DNA of 56,131 nt, taken from NCBI RefSeq assembly GCF_001399685.1, contig NZ_JTHN01000166.1:1-56131 (forward strand), in the 5' to 3' direction. Origin of the DNA: Paenibacillus sp. A3 (GTDB lineage Bacteria > Bacillota > Bacilli > Paenibacillales > NBRC-103111). Positions 8,891 to 18,117 of the stretch are shown here, one piece after another. Position 1 is the first letter of the stretch, and each line of letters begins with the position of its first letter. The translations under genes were made by a program, and so were the position numbers. Under the pieces are notes generated by a model. That model was given only the letters and a program-made list of their open reading frames with translations. It did no database searches and was not told the origin of the DNA.

Positions 8891-9988
8891 ATGATGAAAA
8901 AATGGTTCCAGCTTCTATTTGCAGTAATCGGCGGTGCGTTAGGAGTACGGTGGAGTGATACGATAGGGAAACCATGTTTTGAATTCATAGCATCGGTTTT
9001 GGGACGGGAAGAGATTCAAGGACAAGCCCTCTGGATGCTGGGGGCCGGCGCGCTGCTCTTCTATTCGATCAGTTCTTGGGCATTAACGTATCTGCTGAAC
9101 GTGGTGCAGCGGGGAGAGGAACGGATTGCCAACGTACCGGTGACCGATCTGCTTGCGGGCTCGATCGGGATGGTCGTCGGCTTGCTCTTTTCGTCGGTGC
9201 TGCTCCATCCGTTCAGTCAAGCAGGCGTGTTCAGCCCCCTGCTGCACATGCTGCTGATCGCGGCATTTTCGTATGCGGGCTATCGGCTTGGGGCAGTCAA
9301 ACAGGAGGAGCTGTTCACCGTGCTGGACGCACGTCGATCGGATCGCGGGAAAGGAGCGTCCGGAGAGCCCAAAGGATTCGAGGAGCATAAAATTCTCGAT
9401 ACGAGCGTGATTATTGACGGACGTATAGCGGATATTTGCAAAACCGGATTTATCGAGGGAACCCTTGTCATTCCTGAATTCGTGCTGGAAGAGCTGCAGC
9501 ATATTGCCGATTCGTCGGATTTGCTCAAGCGCAACCGCGGCCGTCGGGGGCTGGACATTTTGAACAAAATCCAGAAGGAGCTTGATGTCAAAGTACTCAT
9601 CTACGAGGGGGATTTCGAAGAGATTTCCGAGGTGGACAGCAAGCTTGTGCGTCTGGCCAAAGCTTTGCAGGGCAAAGTGATTACGAACGACTTCAATCTC
9701 AACAAAGTATGCGAGCTGCAGGGCGTATCGGTTCTGAATATCAACGATCTGGCGAATGCGGTGAAGCCGGTCGTACTGCCCGGAGAGGAAATTCTGGTGC
9801 AAGTCATCAAGGACGGCAAGGAGCACGGACAGGGTGTCGCCTATTTGGATGACGGCACGATGATTGTCGTGGAAGGCGGCCGGGACTTTATCGGCATGAC
9901 GCTCGATGTGCTGGTGACAAGCGTTCTGCAAACGTCAGCTGGTCGAATGATATTTGCCAAGCCGAAGCTATTGGAAAAAGCGCTCTAA
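8891..9988 (+). CDS. yacL: PIN/TRAM domain membrane protein (YacL family)
   Basis: 365 aa. The N-terminal ~120 residues hold four predicted membrane helices. A PIN (PilT N-terminal) ribonuclease-like domain starts at LDTSVIIDGRIADI (Asp170 and following acidic residues), and a TRAM RNA-binding domain lies near residues 295-355. The biochemical role is not established; the domain pair suggests membrane-attached RNA binding or cleavage. GGAGGTG precedes ATG 8891. Its position before ispD is conserved in Bacillales. I see no clear promoter in the 90 bp after the pssA terminator. Confidence 0.9.
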   Translation: MMKKWFQLLFAVIGGALGVRWSDTIGKPCFEFIASVLGREEIQGQALWMLGAGALLFYSISSWALTYLLNVVQRGEERIANVPVTDLLAGSIGMVVGLLFSSVLLHPFSQAGVFSPLLHMLLIAAFSYAGYRLGAVKQEELFTVLDARRSDRGKGASGEPKGFEEHKILDTSVIIDGRIADICKTGFIEGTLVIPEFVLEELQHIADSSDLLKRNRGRRGLDILNKIQKELDVKVLIYEGDFEEISEVDSKLVRLAKALQGKVITNDFNLNKVCELQGVSVLNINDLANAVKPVVLPGEEILVQVIKDGKEHGQGVAYLDDGTMIVVEGGRDFIGMTLDVLVTSVLQTSAGRMIFAKPKLLEKAL

Positions 9989-9999
9989 CACGGTATGAT
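9971..9999 (+). promoter_or_regulatory. Probable promoter for ispD-ispF
   Basis: TTGGAA (9971-9976), a 17-bp spacer and TATGAT (9994-9999). The yacL stop codon lies within the spacer. The -10 is good and the -35 moderate (4 of 6). Confidence 0.5.
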
Positions 10000-10073
10000 A
10001 AGATAGATGCGCTTAGAATAAGGCAAACGGGTTTGCTTCATTCGGAGCCGAACCATAGTGGCAGGTGGACAAG

Positions 10074-10781
10074 GTGACGGATAAACTAGGGGTCGTGGTC
10101 GTAGCGGCGGGCAGAGGCTCGCGTATGCGGACGCAAGAAAGCAAGCAATACTTGCTGCTGGACGGTAAACCGATTCTGGTACATACGCTGGAGCTGTTCG
10201 ATCGGCTGGAAGCCGTAAGCGACGTCGTGTTGGTTACGGGTGCGGACGATGTAGAGCGGTGCCGGGGCTATATCGAGACTTACGGGCTCAGAAAGGTGAA
10301 GCGGGTGATTCCCGGGGGGAAGGAACGTCAAGACTCCGTTTACCAAGGGCTATTGGCCTTGGACGGCACCGCCCATTGGGTGATGGTGCACGACGGCGTC
10401 CGGCCGTTTGCCGCCCGGGAGCATATCGCGGCATGCCTGGATAAAGCGGTAGAGACCGAAGCGGCTGTTCTGGCCGTACCCGTAAAAGATACGATTAAAA
10501 TTGTGGACGGCGAAGGGTTGATCCAAGCGACCCCGGACCGGCGCAGCTTGTGGGCGATTCAGACCCCGCAGGCTTTTCGTTTTTCTTTGCTGCGCGATGC
10601 GCACGAGCGGGCACGGGAGGAAGGCTTCGTCGGGACGGACGACGCCATGCTGGTCGAACGGCTTGGCGTCCGGGTCGCTGTAGTCGAAGCCGACTATTAC
10701 AATATCAAAATCACGACGCCTGAGGACTTGCCTTGGGCCGAGTGGATCATTCGACATGTCAGGGGAGAGCGAGAGTCATGA
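10074..10781 (+). CDS. ispD: IspD, 2-C-methyl-D-erythritol 4-phosphate cytidylyltransferase
   Basis: 235 aa. Third step of the MEP isoprenoid pathway: MEP + CTP gives CDP-ME. The nucleotide-binding loop AAGRGSRM (11-18), Lys24 of KQYL and the conserved VHDGVRPF and TPQAFR motifs are present. GTG 10074 is chosen because AGGTGG lies 5 bp upstream; GTG 10065 is in frame but overlaps that ribosome site. The stop codon overlaps the ispF start (ATGA), indicating translational coupling. Confidence 0.94.
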   Translation: MTDKLGVVVVAAGRGSRMRTQESKQYLLLDGKPILVHTLELFDRLEAVSDVVLVTGADDVERCRGYIETYGLRKVKRVIPGGKERQDSVYQGLLALDGTAHWVMVHDGVRPFAAREHIAACLDKAVETEAAVLAVPVKDTIKIVDGEGLIQATPDRRSLWAIQTPQAFRFSLLRDAHERAREEGFVGTDDAMLVERLGVRVAVVEADYYNIKITTPEDLPWAEWIIRHVRGERES

Positions 10782-11263
10782 TACGAGTGGGACAAGGGTT
10801 CGACGTGCATCAACTGGTGGAGGGACGCAAGTGCATTATCGGCGGCGTGGACATTCCTTTTGAAAAAGGGCTGCTCGGGCATTCCGATGCGGACGTGCTG
10901 CTGCACGCTCTGACCGACGCGATTCTTGGAGCGCTGGGGCTCGGGGATATCGGGAAGCACTTTCCCGACACGGATGCCGCGTATAAGGATGCGGACAGCT
11001 ATAAACTGCTTGTTCAAGTATGGGAGACAGCCAAGCAAGAGGGGTACCGTCTGGGCAATGCGGACTGCACGATCATCGCGCAGAAGCCGAAGATGGCGCC
11101 GTACATTCCCGCAATGGTCGAACGGATCGCAAGCGCGCTCGAATCGGAGCCGTCACAGATTAATGTGAAAGCGACGACGACGGAGCAGCTCGGCTTCACC
11201 GGGCGGGGCGAAGGGATTGCCGCACAGGCGGTTGTTTGTCTTGTGAAAGATGTGATATTATAA
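10778..11263 (+). CDS. ispF: IspF, 2-C-methyl-D-erythritol 2,4-cyclodiphosphate synthase
   Basis: 161 aa, typical length. Fifth step of the MEP pathway, converting CDP-ME 2-phosphate to the cyclic diphosphate; a zinc-dependent trimer. Metal ligands Asp9, His11 and His43 (GFDVH and [10 protein letters not shown]) and the C-terminal [11 protein letters not shown] motif are visible. ATG 10778 overlaps the ispD stop by 4 bp and follows AGGGGAGAG. An upstream in-frame ATG at 10733 inside ispD would add a non-conserved extension. Confidence 0.96.
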   Translation: MIRVGQGFDVHQLVEGRKCIIGGVDIPFEKGLLGHSDADVLLHALTDAILGALGLGDIGKHFPDTDAAYKDADSYKLLVQVWETAKQEGYRLGNADCTIIAQKPKMAPYIPAMVERIASALESEPSQINVKATTTEQLGFTGRGEGIAAQAVVCLVKDVIL

Positions 11264-11264
11264 C
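11236..11264 (+). promoter_or_regulatory. Possible promoter for gltX
   Basis: TTGTCT (11236-11241), 17 bp, TATAAC (11259-11264), across the end of ispF. An overlapping alternative is TTGTTT (11232-11237) with TATTAT (11256-11261). About 70 bp upstream of gltX. Confidence 0.42.
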
Positions 11265-11335
11265 AAATAATCTTTTTACGGATCGAATGGCTTCCGGCGA
11301 GCGGTTGGCGCGGGAGTACGGGAGGAGAGGGCATT

Positions 11336-12787
11336 ATGGCAGAGTTTCGCGTAAGATACGCGCCGAGTCCGACGGGGCATTTGCACATTGGCGGAGCACG
11401 GACGGCATTGTTCGATTATTTGATTGCCCGCAAGCAAGGCGGGAAATTTATTGTCCGTTTCGAGGACACGGATCAGACGAGACATGTGGAATCGGGCGTC
11501 GACAGCCAGCTTAACGGTCTTAAGTGGCTCGGCGTGGATTGGGACGAGAGCGTGGACATCGGCGGACCGTACGGACCGTACCGGCAAACGGAGCGGCTTC
11601 ATTTGTATCAGCCGTTTGTCGATCAGCTGCTGGAAAACGGCGGTGCGTACCGCTGCTTTTGCTCGGAAGCGGATCTGGAGAAGGAACGCGCAGAGCAGGA
11701 AGCGGCAGGGCAGATGCCGATGTACTCTGGAAGATGTCGTCATTTGACGCCGGAGCAAGTCGAAGCGTTTGTGGCCGAGGGCCGCAAGCCGTCGATTCGT
11801 TTTCGCGTACCGGAAAACCGGGTGATCGCCTTCGAGGACCGCATCCGCGAGCATGTCGAGTTTGAGAGCAACGGGATCGGCGACTTCATCATCGTGCGTC
11901 CGGACGGCATTCCGACGTATAATTTTGCCGTTATTTTGGATGACCATCTGATGAAAATTTCATTGGTCATCCGTGGCGAAGAGCATTTGACCAATACGCC
12001 GCGGCAAATTATGATGTACGAGGCGCTCGGGCTGCCTGTGCCGGAATTCGCCCATTTGGCGCTCATCTTGAACCCGGACCGCAAGAAGATGAGCAAGCGG
12101 GACGAGTCCATCATCCAATTCATCGAGCAGTACAAAGAGCTCGGGTATTTGCCGGAAGCGGTTATGAACTTTATCGCCCTGCTCGGCTGGTCGCCCAAAG
12201 GCGAGGAAGAAATTTTCACCAGAGAAGAGCTGATCGAGCAGTTCGATCTGGACCGGGTGTCCAAGAGTCCGGCCGTATTCGACATGGACAAGCTCAACTG
12301 GATGAACAACCTCTATATTAAAAAAGCCGATACCGCGCGGATTACGAAGCTGGCCCTGCCCCATTTACAGAAAGCCGGCAAGCTGCCGGAGGCGCTCACC
12401 CCCGAGCAAGAGCAGTGGGTTCACTCGCTCGTCGGGCTTTATCAGGAGCAGCTGCGTTACGCCGCCGAAATCGTGCCGTTGTCCGAGCTGTTCTTCCGTG
12501 AGGACGTCAGCTATGACGATGAGGCCAAAGCGATGCTTGCCGAAGAGCATGCGCCGATCGTTCTTGGCAGTTTTTTGAAGCAGGTTGAGGCCGCAACCGA
12601 GTTTACCGTGGATGCGCTGAAAGCGATGATCAAGGCGGTGCAGACGGAGACCGGTTATAAAGGAAAGCAGCTGTTCATGACCATCCGTGTGGCGCTGACG
12701 GGACAAATGCACGGGCCCGATCTGAACATAACGCTGCATTTGCTGGGAAAAGAAACGGTATCCGCACGCATTAAGAAGTTATTGTAA
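11336..12787 (+). CDS. gltX: Glutamyl-tRNA synthetase
   Basis: 483 aa. Charges tRNA-Glu and, in organisms without GlnRS, also tRNA-Gln before amidation. Class I signature HLHIGG (15-20) and KMSKR (251-255) are intact, with a C-terminal anticodon-binding helical domain. ATG 11336 follows GGAGGAGAGG. Its stop codon lies in the -35 box of the promoter that drives the cysteine T-box leader, so gltX and cysE-cysS can be expressed separately. Confidence 0.96.
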   Translation: MAEFRVRYAPSPTGHLHIGGARTALFDYLIARKQGGKFIVRFEDTDQTRHVESGVDSQLNGLKWLGVDWDESVDIGGPYGPYRQTERLHLYQPFVDQLLENGGAYRCFCSEADLEKERAEQEAAGQMPMYSGRCRHLTPEQVEAFVAEGRKPSIRFRVPENRVIAFEDRIREHVEFESNGIGDFIIVRPDGIPTYNFAVILDDHLMKISLVIRGEEHLTNTPRQIMMYEALGLPVPEFAHLALILNPDRKKMSKRDESIIQFIEQYKELGYLPEAVMNFIALLGWSPKGEEEIFTREELIEQFDLDRVSKSPAVFDMDKLNWMNNLYIKKADTARITKLALPHLQKAGKLPEALTPEQEQWVHSLVGLYQEQLRYAAEIVPLSELFFREDVSYDDEAKAMLAEEHAPIVLGSFLKQVEAATEFTVDALKAMIKAVQTETGYKGKQLFMTIRVALTGQMHGPDLNITLHLLGKETVSARIKKLL

Positions 12788-12810
12788 TGCCTACGGTTTT
12801 CTTATATACT
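12782..12810 (+). promoter_or_regulatory. Sigma-A promoter for the cysE T-box operon, overlapping the gltX stop
   Basis: TTGTAA (12782-12787) is the last sense codon plus stop of gltX and serves as the -35. TATACT (12805-12810) is the -10 after a 17-bp spacer. The predicted start, near 12817, is about 30 nt before T-box stem I. Confidence 0.65.
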
Positions 12811-12848
12811 TAGAAAAAAATAAGATCATTTCTTCGAAAACATACATC

Positions 12849-13154
12849 TACGGCGACGAACGGGAAAGTACGGAAAAGTCGGGATTCCCAGAGAGGACGA
12901 TCGGTTCAGTAACGAACCGGCTGCGAGTCGTCCAATTCCCCTTTTGCGGAAGTGCACCCGGGAGCCGTAAAGACGATCTGACGCGAGCGCTCCGGTGCAG
13001 CGGCAGGGTAGTCTTTACCGTGACGTTCACGATACGAACGATAGAGACGGATAGACGTTGGGCCGTGCGTTGCCCTTGTACGTTTATCCAAGCAGAGTGG
13101 AACCGCGAAAGAAGACGCCTCTGCAGCCGAAAAGGCTGTGGAAGGCGTTTTTTT
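12849..13154 (+). promoter_or_regulatory. T-box riboswitch, tRNA-Cys specific
   Basis: The 5' leader of cysE-cysS. The stem I base pairs TACGGC (12849-12854) with GCCGTA (12964-12969) and the GACGA beside it fits the kink-turn. An AGAGAGG block lies at 12890-12896. The specifier is TGC (12953-12955, in GAAGTGCACC), a cysteine codon. The T-box core AAGCAGAGTGGAACCGCGA (13090-13108) holds the UGGA bulge, whose last base fits the U73 discriminator of tRNA-Cys. Uncharged tRNA-Cys would pair at both sites and favour the antiterminator. Confidence 0.93.
13115..13154 (+). terminator. T-box regulated terminator
   Basis: ACGCCT-CTGCAGCC pairs with GGCTGTGG-AAGGCGT around a short GAAAA loop, followed by TTTTTTT. 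This is the default fold of the cysteine T-box leader; binding of uncharged tRNA-Cys to the T-box core just upstream would prevent it. Confidence 0.9.
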
Positions 13155-13200
13155 GCGTGATGCGTAGACGAAGGCGTCGCACAGGAACGGGGGATGATAC

Positions 13201-13863
13201 GTGTTTGCCAGAATGAAAGAAGACATCGAGACGATCTTTGAGAACGATCCGGCGGCGAGAAGCTGGTTTGAGGTCGTGTTCACCTATTCCGGTTTGCACG
13301 CCCTCTGGGCGCATCGCGTGGCGCACTGGTTTTATAAAAAAAGCTGGTTCACTATCGCGCGAATCATTTCGCAAGCCAGCCGTTTTATGACAGGGATCGA
13401 AATCCATCCCGGCGCCGTGATCGGGAGGCGTTTTTTTATCGACCACGGCATGGGCGTCGTCATTGGAGAAACGTGCGAGATCGGCGACGACGTGCTGCTC
13501 TATCACGGCGTAACGCTTGGGGGAACCGGCAAGGAGCGGGGGAAGCGGCATCCGACCATCGGCAATAACGTGGTCATCTCGGCCGGGGCAAAGGTGCTCG
13601 GGTCCTTCACGGTAGGGGACAACTCGCGGATCGGGTCGAACTCTGTCGTATTAAGCGAAGTTCCGGCCAACAGCACCGTCGTCGGAATCCCGGGCAAAAT
13701 CGTCAAGCGGGACGGCGTGCGCGTCGGACGCTTGGAGCATGACAAGCTTTCGGACCCTGTTCTCGATATGATTCGCCAAATGCAGCAGCAAATCGACGAG
13801 CTGAAGGCTGAGGGTCATCAAGAAAAGACCAGAATTGGAGGAGCCGTGAAACATGAGTCTTAA
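13201..13863 (+). CDS. cysE: Serine O-acetyltransferase
   Basis: 220 aa. Makes O-acetylserine from serine and acetyl-CoA for cysteine synthesis. An N-terminal helical domain (about 1-65) is followed by a left-handed beta-helix of hexapeptide repeats ([19 protein letters not shown] onwards), with catalytic-region DHG and [10 protein letters not shown] motifs. GTG 13201, 7 bp after GGGGGA, gives the usual N terminus; ATG 13213 is an alternative. The 3' end overlaps cysS by 11 bp. Controlled by the upstream T-box and thus by the charging level of tRNA-Cys. Confidence 0.95.
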   Translation: MFARMKEDIETIFENDPAARSWFEVVFTYSGLHALWAHRVAHWFYKKSWFTIARIISQASRFMTGIEIHPGAVIGRRFFIDHGMGVVIGETCEIGDDVLLYHGVTLGGTGKERGKRHPTIGNNVVISAGAKVLGSFTVGDNSRIGSNSVVLSEVPANSTVVGIPGKIVKRDGVRVGRLEHDKLSDPVLDMIRQMQQQIDELKAEGHQEKTRIGGAVKHES

Positions 13864-15250
13864 GATTTATAATACGTTGACTCGCACGAAAGAAGATTTC
13901 AAACCGCTGGAAGCGGGTAAGGTGAAAATGTACGTCTGCGGTCCCACCGTGTACAGCTACATTCACATCGGAAACGCGCGTCCGGTCATTTTTTTTGACG
14001 TCGTGCGACGTTATTTGGAATCGATCGGCTACGAAGTGACGTATGCCGCCAACTTTACGGATGTGGACGACAAGCTGATTAAAAAAGCGGCCGAAATGGG
14101 AGTCACCGTACCGGAGGTTGCCGACTTGTTCGTGCAAAAATATTACGAAGACACCCAAGGGCTCGGGGTGCGGGAAGCGACGCTTCATCCGCGCGTCACC
14201 CAGAACATGGCCGAGATCATCGATTTCATCTCCGGACTGGTGGAGAAAGATTATGCCTACGAGGCCGGCGGGGACGTCTTCTTCCGGACGGCCAAATTTC
14301 CGGAGTACGGCAAGCTGTCGCACCAGAATCTGGAAGAGCTGCAATATGGCATTCGTGTAGACGTCGACGAGCGGAAGGAAAGCCCGCAGGATTTTGTGCT
14401 CTGGAAAGCGGCGAAGCCGGGCGAAATCAGCTGGTCGAGTCCGTGGGGCGAAGGGCGCCCGGGCTGGCACATCGAATGCTCGGCGATGATCCGCAAATAT
14501 TTGGGCGATTCGATCGACATTCACGGAGGCGGACTGGACCTGACCTTCCCGCACCACGAATGCGAAATTGCGCAGTCCGAAGGCTTGACGGGTCAGAAAA
14601 TGGCCAGCTACTGGATGCATAACGGGTTCGTGAACGTTAACGATGAGAAAATGTCGAAATCGCTCGGCAACGGAATCAATGTACACGAGCTGCTGAAGAC
14701 GATTCCGGGTCAAGTCATCCGGTACTTCATGCTGTCCGGCCATTACCGCAATCCGCTCAACTTCAGCGACGAAGCTGTGGAGCAGGCGAGAGGAAGCTTG
14801 GCGCGGATTGAGAACTGTCTTTCCGCGCTGAAGCACCGTCTCAAAACGGCGGAAGCGGGGGAAGTCGATGCCGAAATGGCGGCGGCGGTGCTAACCGCGC
14901 AGCAGCAGTTCGAAAGTAAGATGAACGATGATTTCAATACGCCGGACGCGATAACTGCAGTATTCGAGCTCGTCAATGCGGCCAATCCGTACATCAACCG
15001 TGAGCAGGTGACGGCTCCCACCTTGGAGCTGCTGCTGAAGCAGTTTGAAGCGATGGATCAAGTGCTGGGCATACTAGCTCCTGAAGCCGAGGATCTGCTG
15101 GATGAAGAAATCGAACAATTGATCGTCGAACGGACGGAAGCCCGCAAAGCGAAAAATTGGGCGCGAGCCGACGAAATCCGCAATCTGTTGACTGAGCGCG
15201 GCATCGTGCTTGAGGATACGGCCCAAGGCATTCGTTGGCGGCGGAGCTAG
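13853..15250 (+). CDS. cysS: Cysteinyl-tRNA synthetase
   Basis: 465 aa. Charges tRNA-Cys. Class I motifs HIGN (38-41) and KMSKS (266-270) are present. The zinc/cysteine-sensing ligands Cys29, Cys209 and the HHECE region are intact. GGAGGAG precedes ATG 13853, which overlaps the cysE 3' end, indicating coupled translation. Co-regulated with cysE by the T-box, so synthesis and use of cysteine respond together to uncharged tRNA-Cys. Confidence 0.97.
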   Translation: MSLKIYNTLTRTKEDFKPLEAGKVKMYVCGPTVYSYIHIGNARPVIFFDVVRRYLESIGYEVTYAANFTDVDDKLIKKAAEMGVTVPEVADLFVQKYYEDTQGLGVREATLHPRVTQNMAEIIDFISGLVEKDYAYEAGGDVFFRTAKFPEYGKLSHQNLEELQYGIRVDVDERKESPQDFVLWKAAKPGEISWSSPWGEGRPGWHIECSAMIRKYLGDSIDIHGGGLDLTFPHHECEIAQSEGLTGQKMASYWMHNGFVNVNDEKMSKSLGNGINVHELLKTIPGQVIRYFMLSGHYRNPLNFSDEAVEQARGSLARIENCLSALKHRLKTAEAGEVDAEMAAAVLTAQQQFESKMNDDFNTPDAITAVFELVNAANPYINREQVTAPTLELLLKQFEAMDQVLGILAPEAEDLLDEEIEQLIVERTEARKAKNWARADEIRNLLTERGIVLEDTAQGIRWRRS

Positions 15251-15254
15251 AGCG

Positions 15255-15722
15255 ATGGAACGGGATGAACAGGCGCTGCCTTATTTGCAAGCGAATTTGT
15301 TTTCTTTTCCGCCTTCGCGCGAGCCGAGGCTGTTGAACCCCCTCGTGCTGGCCTATATGGGCGATGCCGTCTATGAAGTCTTTATCCGGCAATATGTCGT
15401 CTCGCAGACGAATCATAAGCCGAACCATCTTCACCGGCTGTCTACCCGGTATGTCTCGGCCAAGGCACAGGCGAAGGCGCTGCAGCGCTGGCTGCCGCTT
15501 CTGACCGAAGAGGAGACGGATATCGTCAAGCGGGGAAGAAACGCCAAATCGGGCACAACGGCCAAAAATGCCGATGTGCTCGAATACCGCCACAGCACGG
15601 CGTTCGAGTGCCTGATCGGCTACTTGTATTATACACAGCGGTGGGAGAGGCTTCAGCAGCTGTTGATGCTCTCCTTGGAGCGGGATGAAACATCAACGAC
15701 AACAGGAAAGGGGGACGCTTGA
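15255..15722 (+). CDS. mrnC: Mini-ribonuclease III
   Basis: 155 aa. MrnC matures the ends of 23S rRNA; it is an RNase III catalytic domain without the double-stranded RNA-binding domain. The acidic signature LAYMGDAVYEVFIRQ (about 33-47) matches the RNase III active-site helix, and a distal ECLIGYLYY block supplies further catalytic residues. ATG 15255 lies 4 bp after cysS with GGAG 8 bp upstream; a longer reading from 15210 would sit inside cysS. Followed directly by rlmB, another 23S rRNA processing gene. Confidence 0.92.
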   Translation: MERDEQALPYLQANLFSFPPSREPRLLNPLVLAYMGDAVYEVFIRQYVVSQTNHKPNHLHRLSTRYVSAKAQAKALQRWLPLLTEEETDIVKRGRNAKSGTTAKNADVLEYRHSTAFECLIGYLYYTQRWERLQQLLMLSLERDETSTTTGKGDA

Positions 15723-15723
15723 C

Positions 15724-16464
15724 GTGGAAGAATTTATCGGAGGCAAGCATTCCGTACTCGAAGCGCTGCGTTCCGGGCGGACCATCAACAAAATTTGGAT
15801 CGCCGAGCAGGTTCAAAAACAACTTACCCAGCCGATCCTCGCGGAAGCGAAGCAGAACGGCGTCATCGTGCAATTTGCGGACAAGCGCAAGCTTGACCAA
15901 ATGACCGGCGGTGTACAGCATCAAGGCGTCGTTGCTCAGGTAGCGGCGTATGCCTATGCCGAAGTGGAGGATCTGCTGGCTTTGGCCGCGGAACGCAACG
16001 AAATGCCGTTCCTGCTCATTCTCGACGAAATCGAGGACCCGCATAACTTGGGGTCCATCCTGCGGACGGCGGACTGTACCGGCGTACACGGGGTCATCAT
16101 TCCGAAGCGGCGTTCCGTGGGGCTGACCGCAACGGTATCCAAAACCTCCGCAGGCGCGGTCGAATACGTGCCCGTAGCCCGCGTCACCAACCTCGCCCAG
16201 ACGATCGAACAGCTTAAGGAGCAGGGCGTTTGGATCGCCGGAGCCGATGTGGGGGCGCAGCAGCCGGTCTATCAAACAAACTTGAATCTTCCTCTGGCTA
16301 TCGTGATCGGCAATGAGAACAAAGGCATCGGGCGGCTCATTCGCGAAAAATGCGACTTTTTGTTGAAGCTGCCGATGTTCGGTCAAATCAACTCGCTTAA
16401 CGCCTCAGTCGCGGCGTCGGTGTTCATGTATGAAGTCGTCCGGCAGCGAATGGCTGCGGAATAG
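15724..16464 (+). CDS. rlmB: 23S rRNA (guanosine-2'-O-)-methyltransferase, SpoU family
   Basis: 246 aa from GTG 15724. TrmH/SpoU-type SPOUT enzyme: an N-terminal substrate-binding domain (EEFIGGKHSVLEAL) and a C-terminal knotted SAM-binding domain with motif 1 near EIEDPHNLGSILRTAD, motif 2 IGNENKGIGRLI and motif 3 INSLNASVAASVFMYE. GTG 15724 starts just after the mrnC stop, 8 bp after AAAGGGGGA. ATG 15685 inside mrnC, with GGAG 4 bp upstream, is the other option. The precise rRNA target is inferred from the family. Confidence 0.9.
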   Translation: MEEFIGGKHSVLEALRSGRTINKIWIAEQVQKQLTQPILAEAKQNGVIVQFADKRKLDQMTGGVQHQGVVAQVAAYAYAEVEDLLALAAERNEMPFLLILDEIEDPHNLGSILRTADCTGVHGVIIPKRRSVGLTATVSKTSAGAVEYVPVARVTNLAQTIEQLKEQGVWIAGADVGAQQPVYQTNLNLPLAIVIGNENKGIGRLIREKCDFLLKLPMFGQINSLNASVAASVFMYEVVRQRMAAE

Positions 16465-16488
16465 CGTCATGCAGCGGGGCGATGCGGC

Positions 16489-17004
16489 ATGATTCAGGAG
16501 ATCCTCATCGTAGACGGTTACAACATCATCGGATCATGGCCGGAATTGCAAAGGCTGAAGGAGATCCGGCTGGAGGAAGCACGCGACCGGCTGATCGAAA
16601 CGATGGCCGAATACCAGTCGTTCTCCGGGATGAAGGTTATCGTGGTGTTTGACGCTTACTACGTTCCGGGGCTTGGCGGCAAATATTTGCAAAGCAAGCT
16701 CCCGGTCTACTACACTAAAGAAAAGGAAACGGCGGACGAGCTGATCGAGAGGCTCGTCACCGCCCATATCGGACGGCGCAAACAGGTATATGTCGCAACC
16801 TCCGATATGACGGAGCAGCATGTAATTTTCGGCAAAGGGGCTTTCCGGATTCCGGCAAGCGAACTTTTGGTCAAGGTGAGGCAGGTCCGCCAGGAAATCC
16901 GCCGGACGATCGACACCGAAGCAGCGCCGAAGCGCAATTCGTTTGACAGCAGACTTAGCGGAGATATACGCGATCAGCTGGAGAAATGGCGCAGGGGGAA
17001 TTAG
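16489..17004 (+). CDS. rae1: Rae1/YacP, ribosome-associated NYN endoribonuclease
   Basis: 171 aa. The B. subtilis homologue YacP (Rae1) cleaves mRNA in the ribosomal A site in a translation-dependent way. The NYN/PIN-like fold begins with ILIVDGYNIIGSWP (Asp9), with further acidic residues at VVFDAYY, KETADELIE and ATSDMTEQ. ATG 16489 lies 24 bp after rlmB. It ends the cysE-led run of RNA-processing genes; sigH follows with its own promoter. Confidence 0.88.
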   Translation: MIQEILIVDGYNIIGSWPELQRLKEIRLEEARDRLIETMAEYQSFSGMKVIVVFDAYYVPGLGGKYLQSKLPVYYTKEKETADELIERLVTAHIGRRKQVYVATSDMTEQHVIFGKGAFRIPASELLVKVRQVRQEIRRTIDTEAAPKRNSFDSRLSGDIRDQLEKWRRGN

Positions 17005-17065
17005 GGGCTTTGAAGGCGATGCCTGTAAATCAGCCAACAATCTAGTTTTTGTAGCGGGAATCCGG

Positions 17066-17095
17066 TTGACGGCGCTAGATTACATAATGTATACT
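17066..17095 (+). promoter_or_regulatory. Sigma-A promoter of sigH
   Basis: TTGACG (17066-17071) and TATACT (17090-17095), 18-bp spacer. The surrounding AT-rich stretch would suit AbrB-type control, as known for B. subtilis sigH, but no specific site can be named from sequence. Confidence 0.68.
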
Positions 17096-17132
17096 AGTCC
17101 TATCTTTCAAGCGTTGGGCCGGAGGGATTGTA

Positions 17133-17777
17133 GTGAGTGTCGACCTCAAAGAGTTGAGAATGTACGAATACGACCTCAAGGCAGACGAAGATGTGGTCGA
17201 AGCGGTCCGTGAAGGGGATAGCGACGCCTTAGAGTACTTGATCAACAAGTACAAGAACTTCGTTCGCGCCAAAGCGCGCTCTTATTTTCTAATCGGCGCT
17301 GATAGAGAGGATATCGTACAAGAGGGAATGATCGGCCTGTATAAATCGATCCGCGACTTCCGCGGCGATAAGCTAGCCTCCTTCAAAGCGTTTGCCGAGC
17401 TTTGCATCACCCGTCAAATCATTACGGCCATCAAAACCGCCACTCGCCAGAAGCATATCCCCCTGAATTCCTACGTTTCGTTGGACAAGCCCATCTATGA
17501 TGAAGATTCCGACAGGACGCTACTCGATGTCATTTGCGGCTCCCGTGTATCCGATCCCGAGGAATTGATCATTAATCAAGAGGAGTTCAGCGGGCTGGAA
17601 GATAAAATGGGAGAGATATTGAGCGACCTGGAACGCAGGGTGCTGATGCTGTATTTGGACGGACGATCCTATCAGGAAATCGCCGTGGATTTGGACCGGC
17701 ACGTCAAGTCGATTGACAATGCATTGCAGCGCGTGAAGCGCAAGCTGGAGAGGTATTTGGAAGTGCGTGACGCATAA
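17133..17777 (+). CDS. sigH: RNA polymerase sigma-H factor (stationary phase / sporulation)
   Basis: 214 aa. SigH directs early sporulation and competence genes. Region 2 is almost identical to that of B. subtilis (RSYFLIGADREDIVQEGM, then GLYKSIRDF), with a linker (SDRTLLDVI) and region 4 helix-turn-helix (GRSYQEIAVDLDRHVKSID). GTG 17133 follows CGGAGGGA. The N terminus before residue 15 differs from Bacillus, as is common. It has its own promoter and terminator. Its presence indicates an endospore former. Confidence 0.96.
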   Translation: MSVDLKELRMYEYDLKADEDVVEAVREGDSDALEYLINKYKNFVRAKARSYFLIGADREDIVQEGMIGLYKSIRDFRGDKLASFKAFAELCITRQIITAIKTATRQKHIPLNSYVSLDKPIYDEDSDRTLLDVICGSRVSDPEELIINQEEFSGLEDKMGEILSDLERRVLMLYLDGRSYQEIAVDLDRHVKSIDNALQRVKRKLERYLEVRDA

Positions 17778-17786
17778 AACGTAGAT

Positions 17787-17829
17787 AAGCGCCTTTATTG
17801 CTGTGATAGCAAGGTGCTTTTTTTGTTTT
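17787..17829 (+). terminator. Terminator after sigH
   Basis: AGCGCC-TT-TATTGCT pairs with AGCAA-GGTGCT around a GTGAT loop and is followed by TTTTTTTGTTTT. The next 170 bp (17830-18000) hold nothing I can identify. Confidence 0.85.
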
Positions 17830-18000
17830 ATAGATATAGACTTTATAAGTCATCAGCTATGTTTAGAGATTATTATAGAACTAATGTTCGCGCATGGCAA
17901 GATGTCCTTTTGTAAAAAAATAATCAAGTTTTCGTTTAGGAACGAGCCGCCTGGTCAATAATGGATGAGACGGGACAGGCGCTATGTTAATCCTTTTTCC

Positions 18001-18029
18001 TTGACAGAAGATAGGCCGTATGCTAAAGT
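18001..18029 (+). promoter_or_regulatory. Sigma-A promoter for rpmG-secE-nusG
   Basis: Consensus TTGACA (18001-18006), 17-bp spacer, TAAAGT (18024-18029). The predicted start is near 18036, about 82 bp upstream of rpmG and just before a small hairpin with a T run. Confidence 0.75.
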
Positions 18030-18039
18030 ATATCGGGTA

Positions 18040-18064
18040 GCCTTAGACGAAAAGGCGTTTTTTT
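18040..18064 (+). terminator. Start-site-proximal hairpin with T run (possible attenuator)
   Basis: GCCTT (18040-18044) pairs with AAGGC (18052-18056) and is followed by GTTTTTTT. It would be within the first ~30 nt of the transcript from the promoter at 18001. The stem is short, so it may be a remnant terminator of an upstream unit or a weak early attenuator. Confidence 0.45.
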
Positions 18065-18117
18065 GCTGGTCGTGTAAGGTTGTAAATTTCGAGGCTGGTC
18101 CGTAGGAGGTGTACATC

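Noticed and set aside
10733..10777. N-terminally extended ispF starting inside ispD
   Set aside because: The extension is not conserved, and ATG 10778 has both a ribosome site and the stop-start overlap typical of coupling.
17830..18000. Possible small gene or RNA between sigH and the rpmG promoter
   Set aside because: No open frame with a ribosome site, no tRNA-like fold and no recognisable RNA motif.
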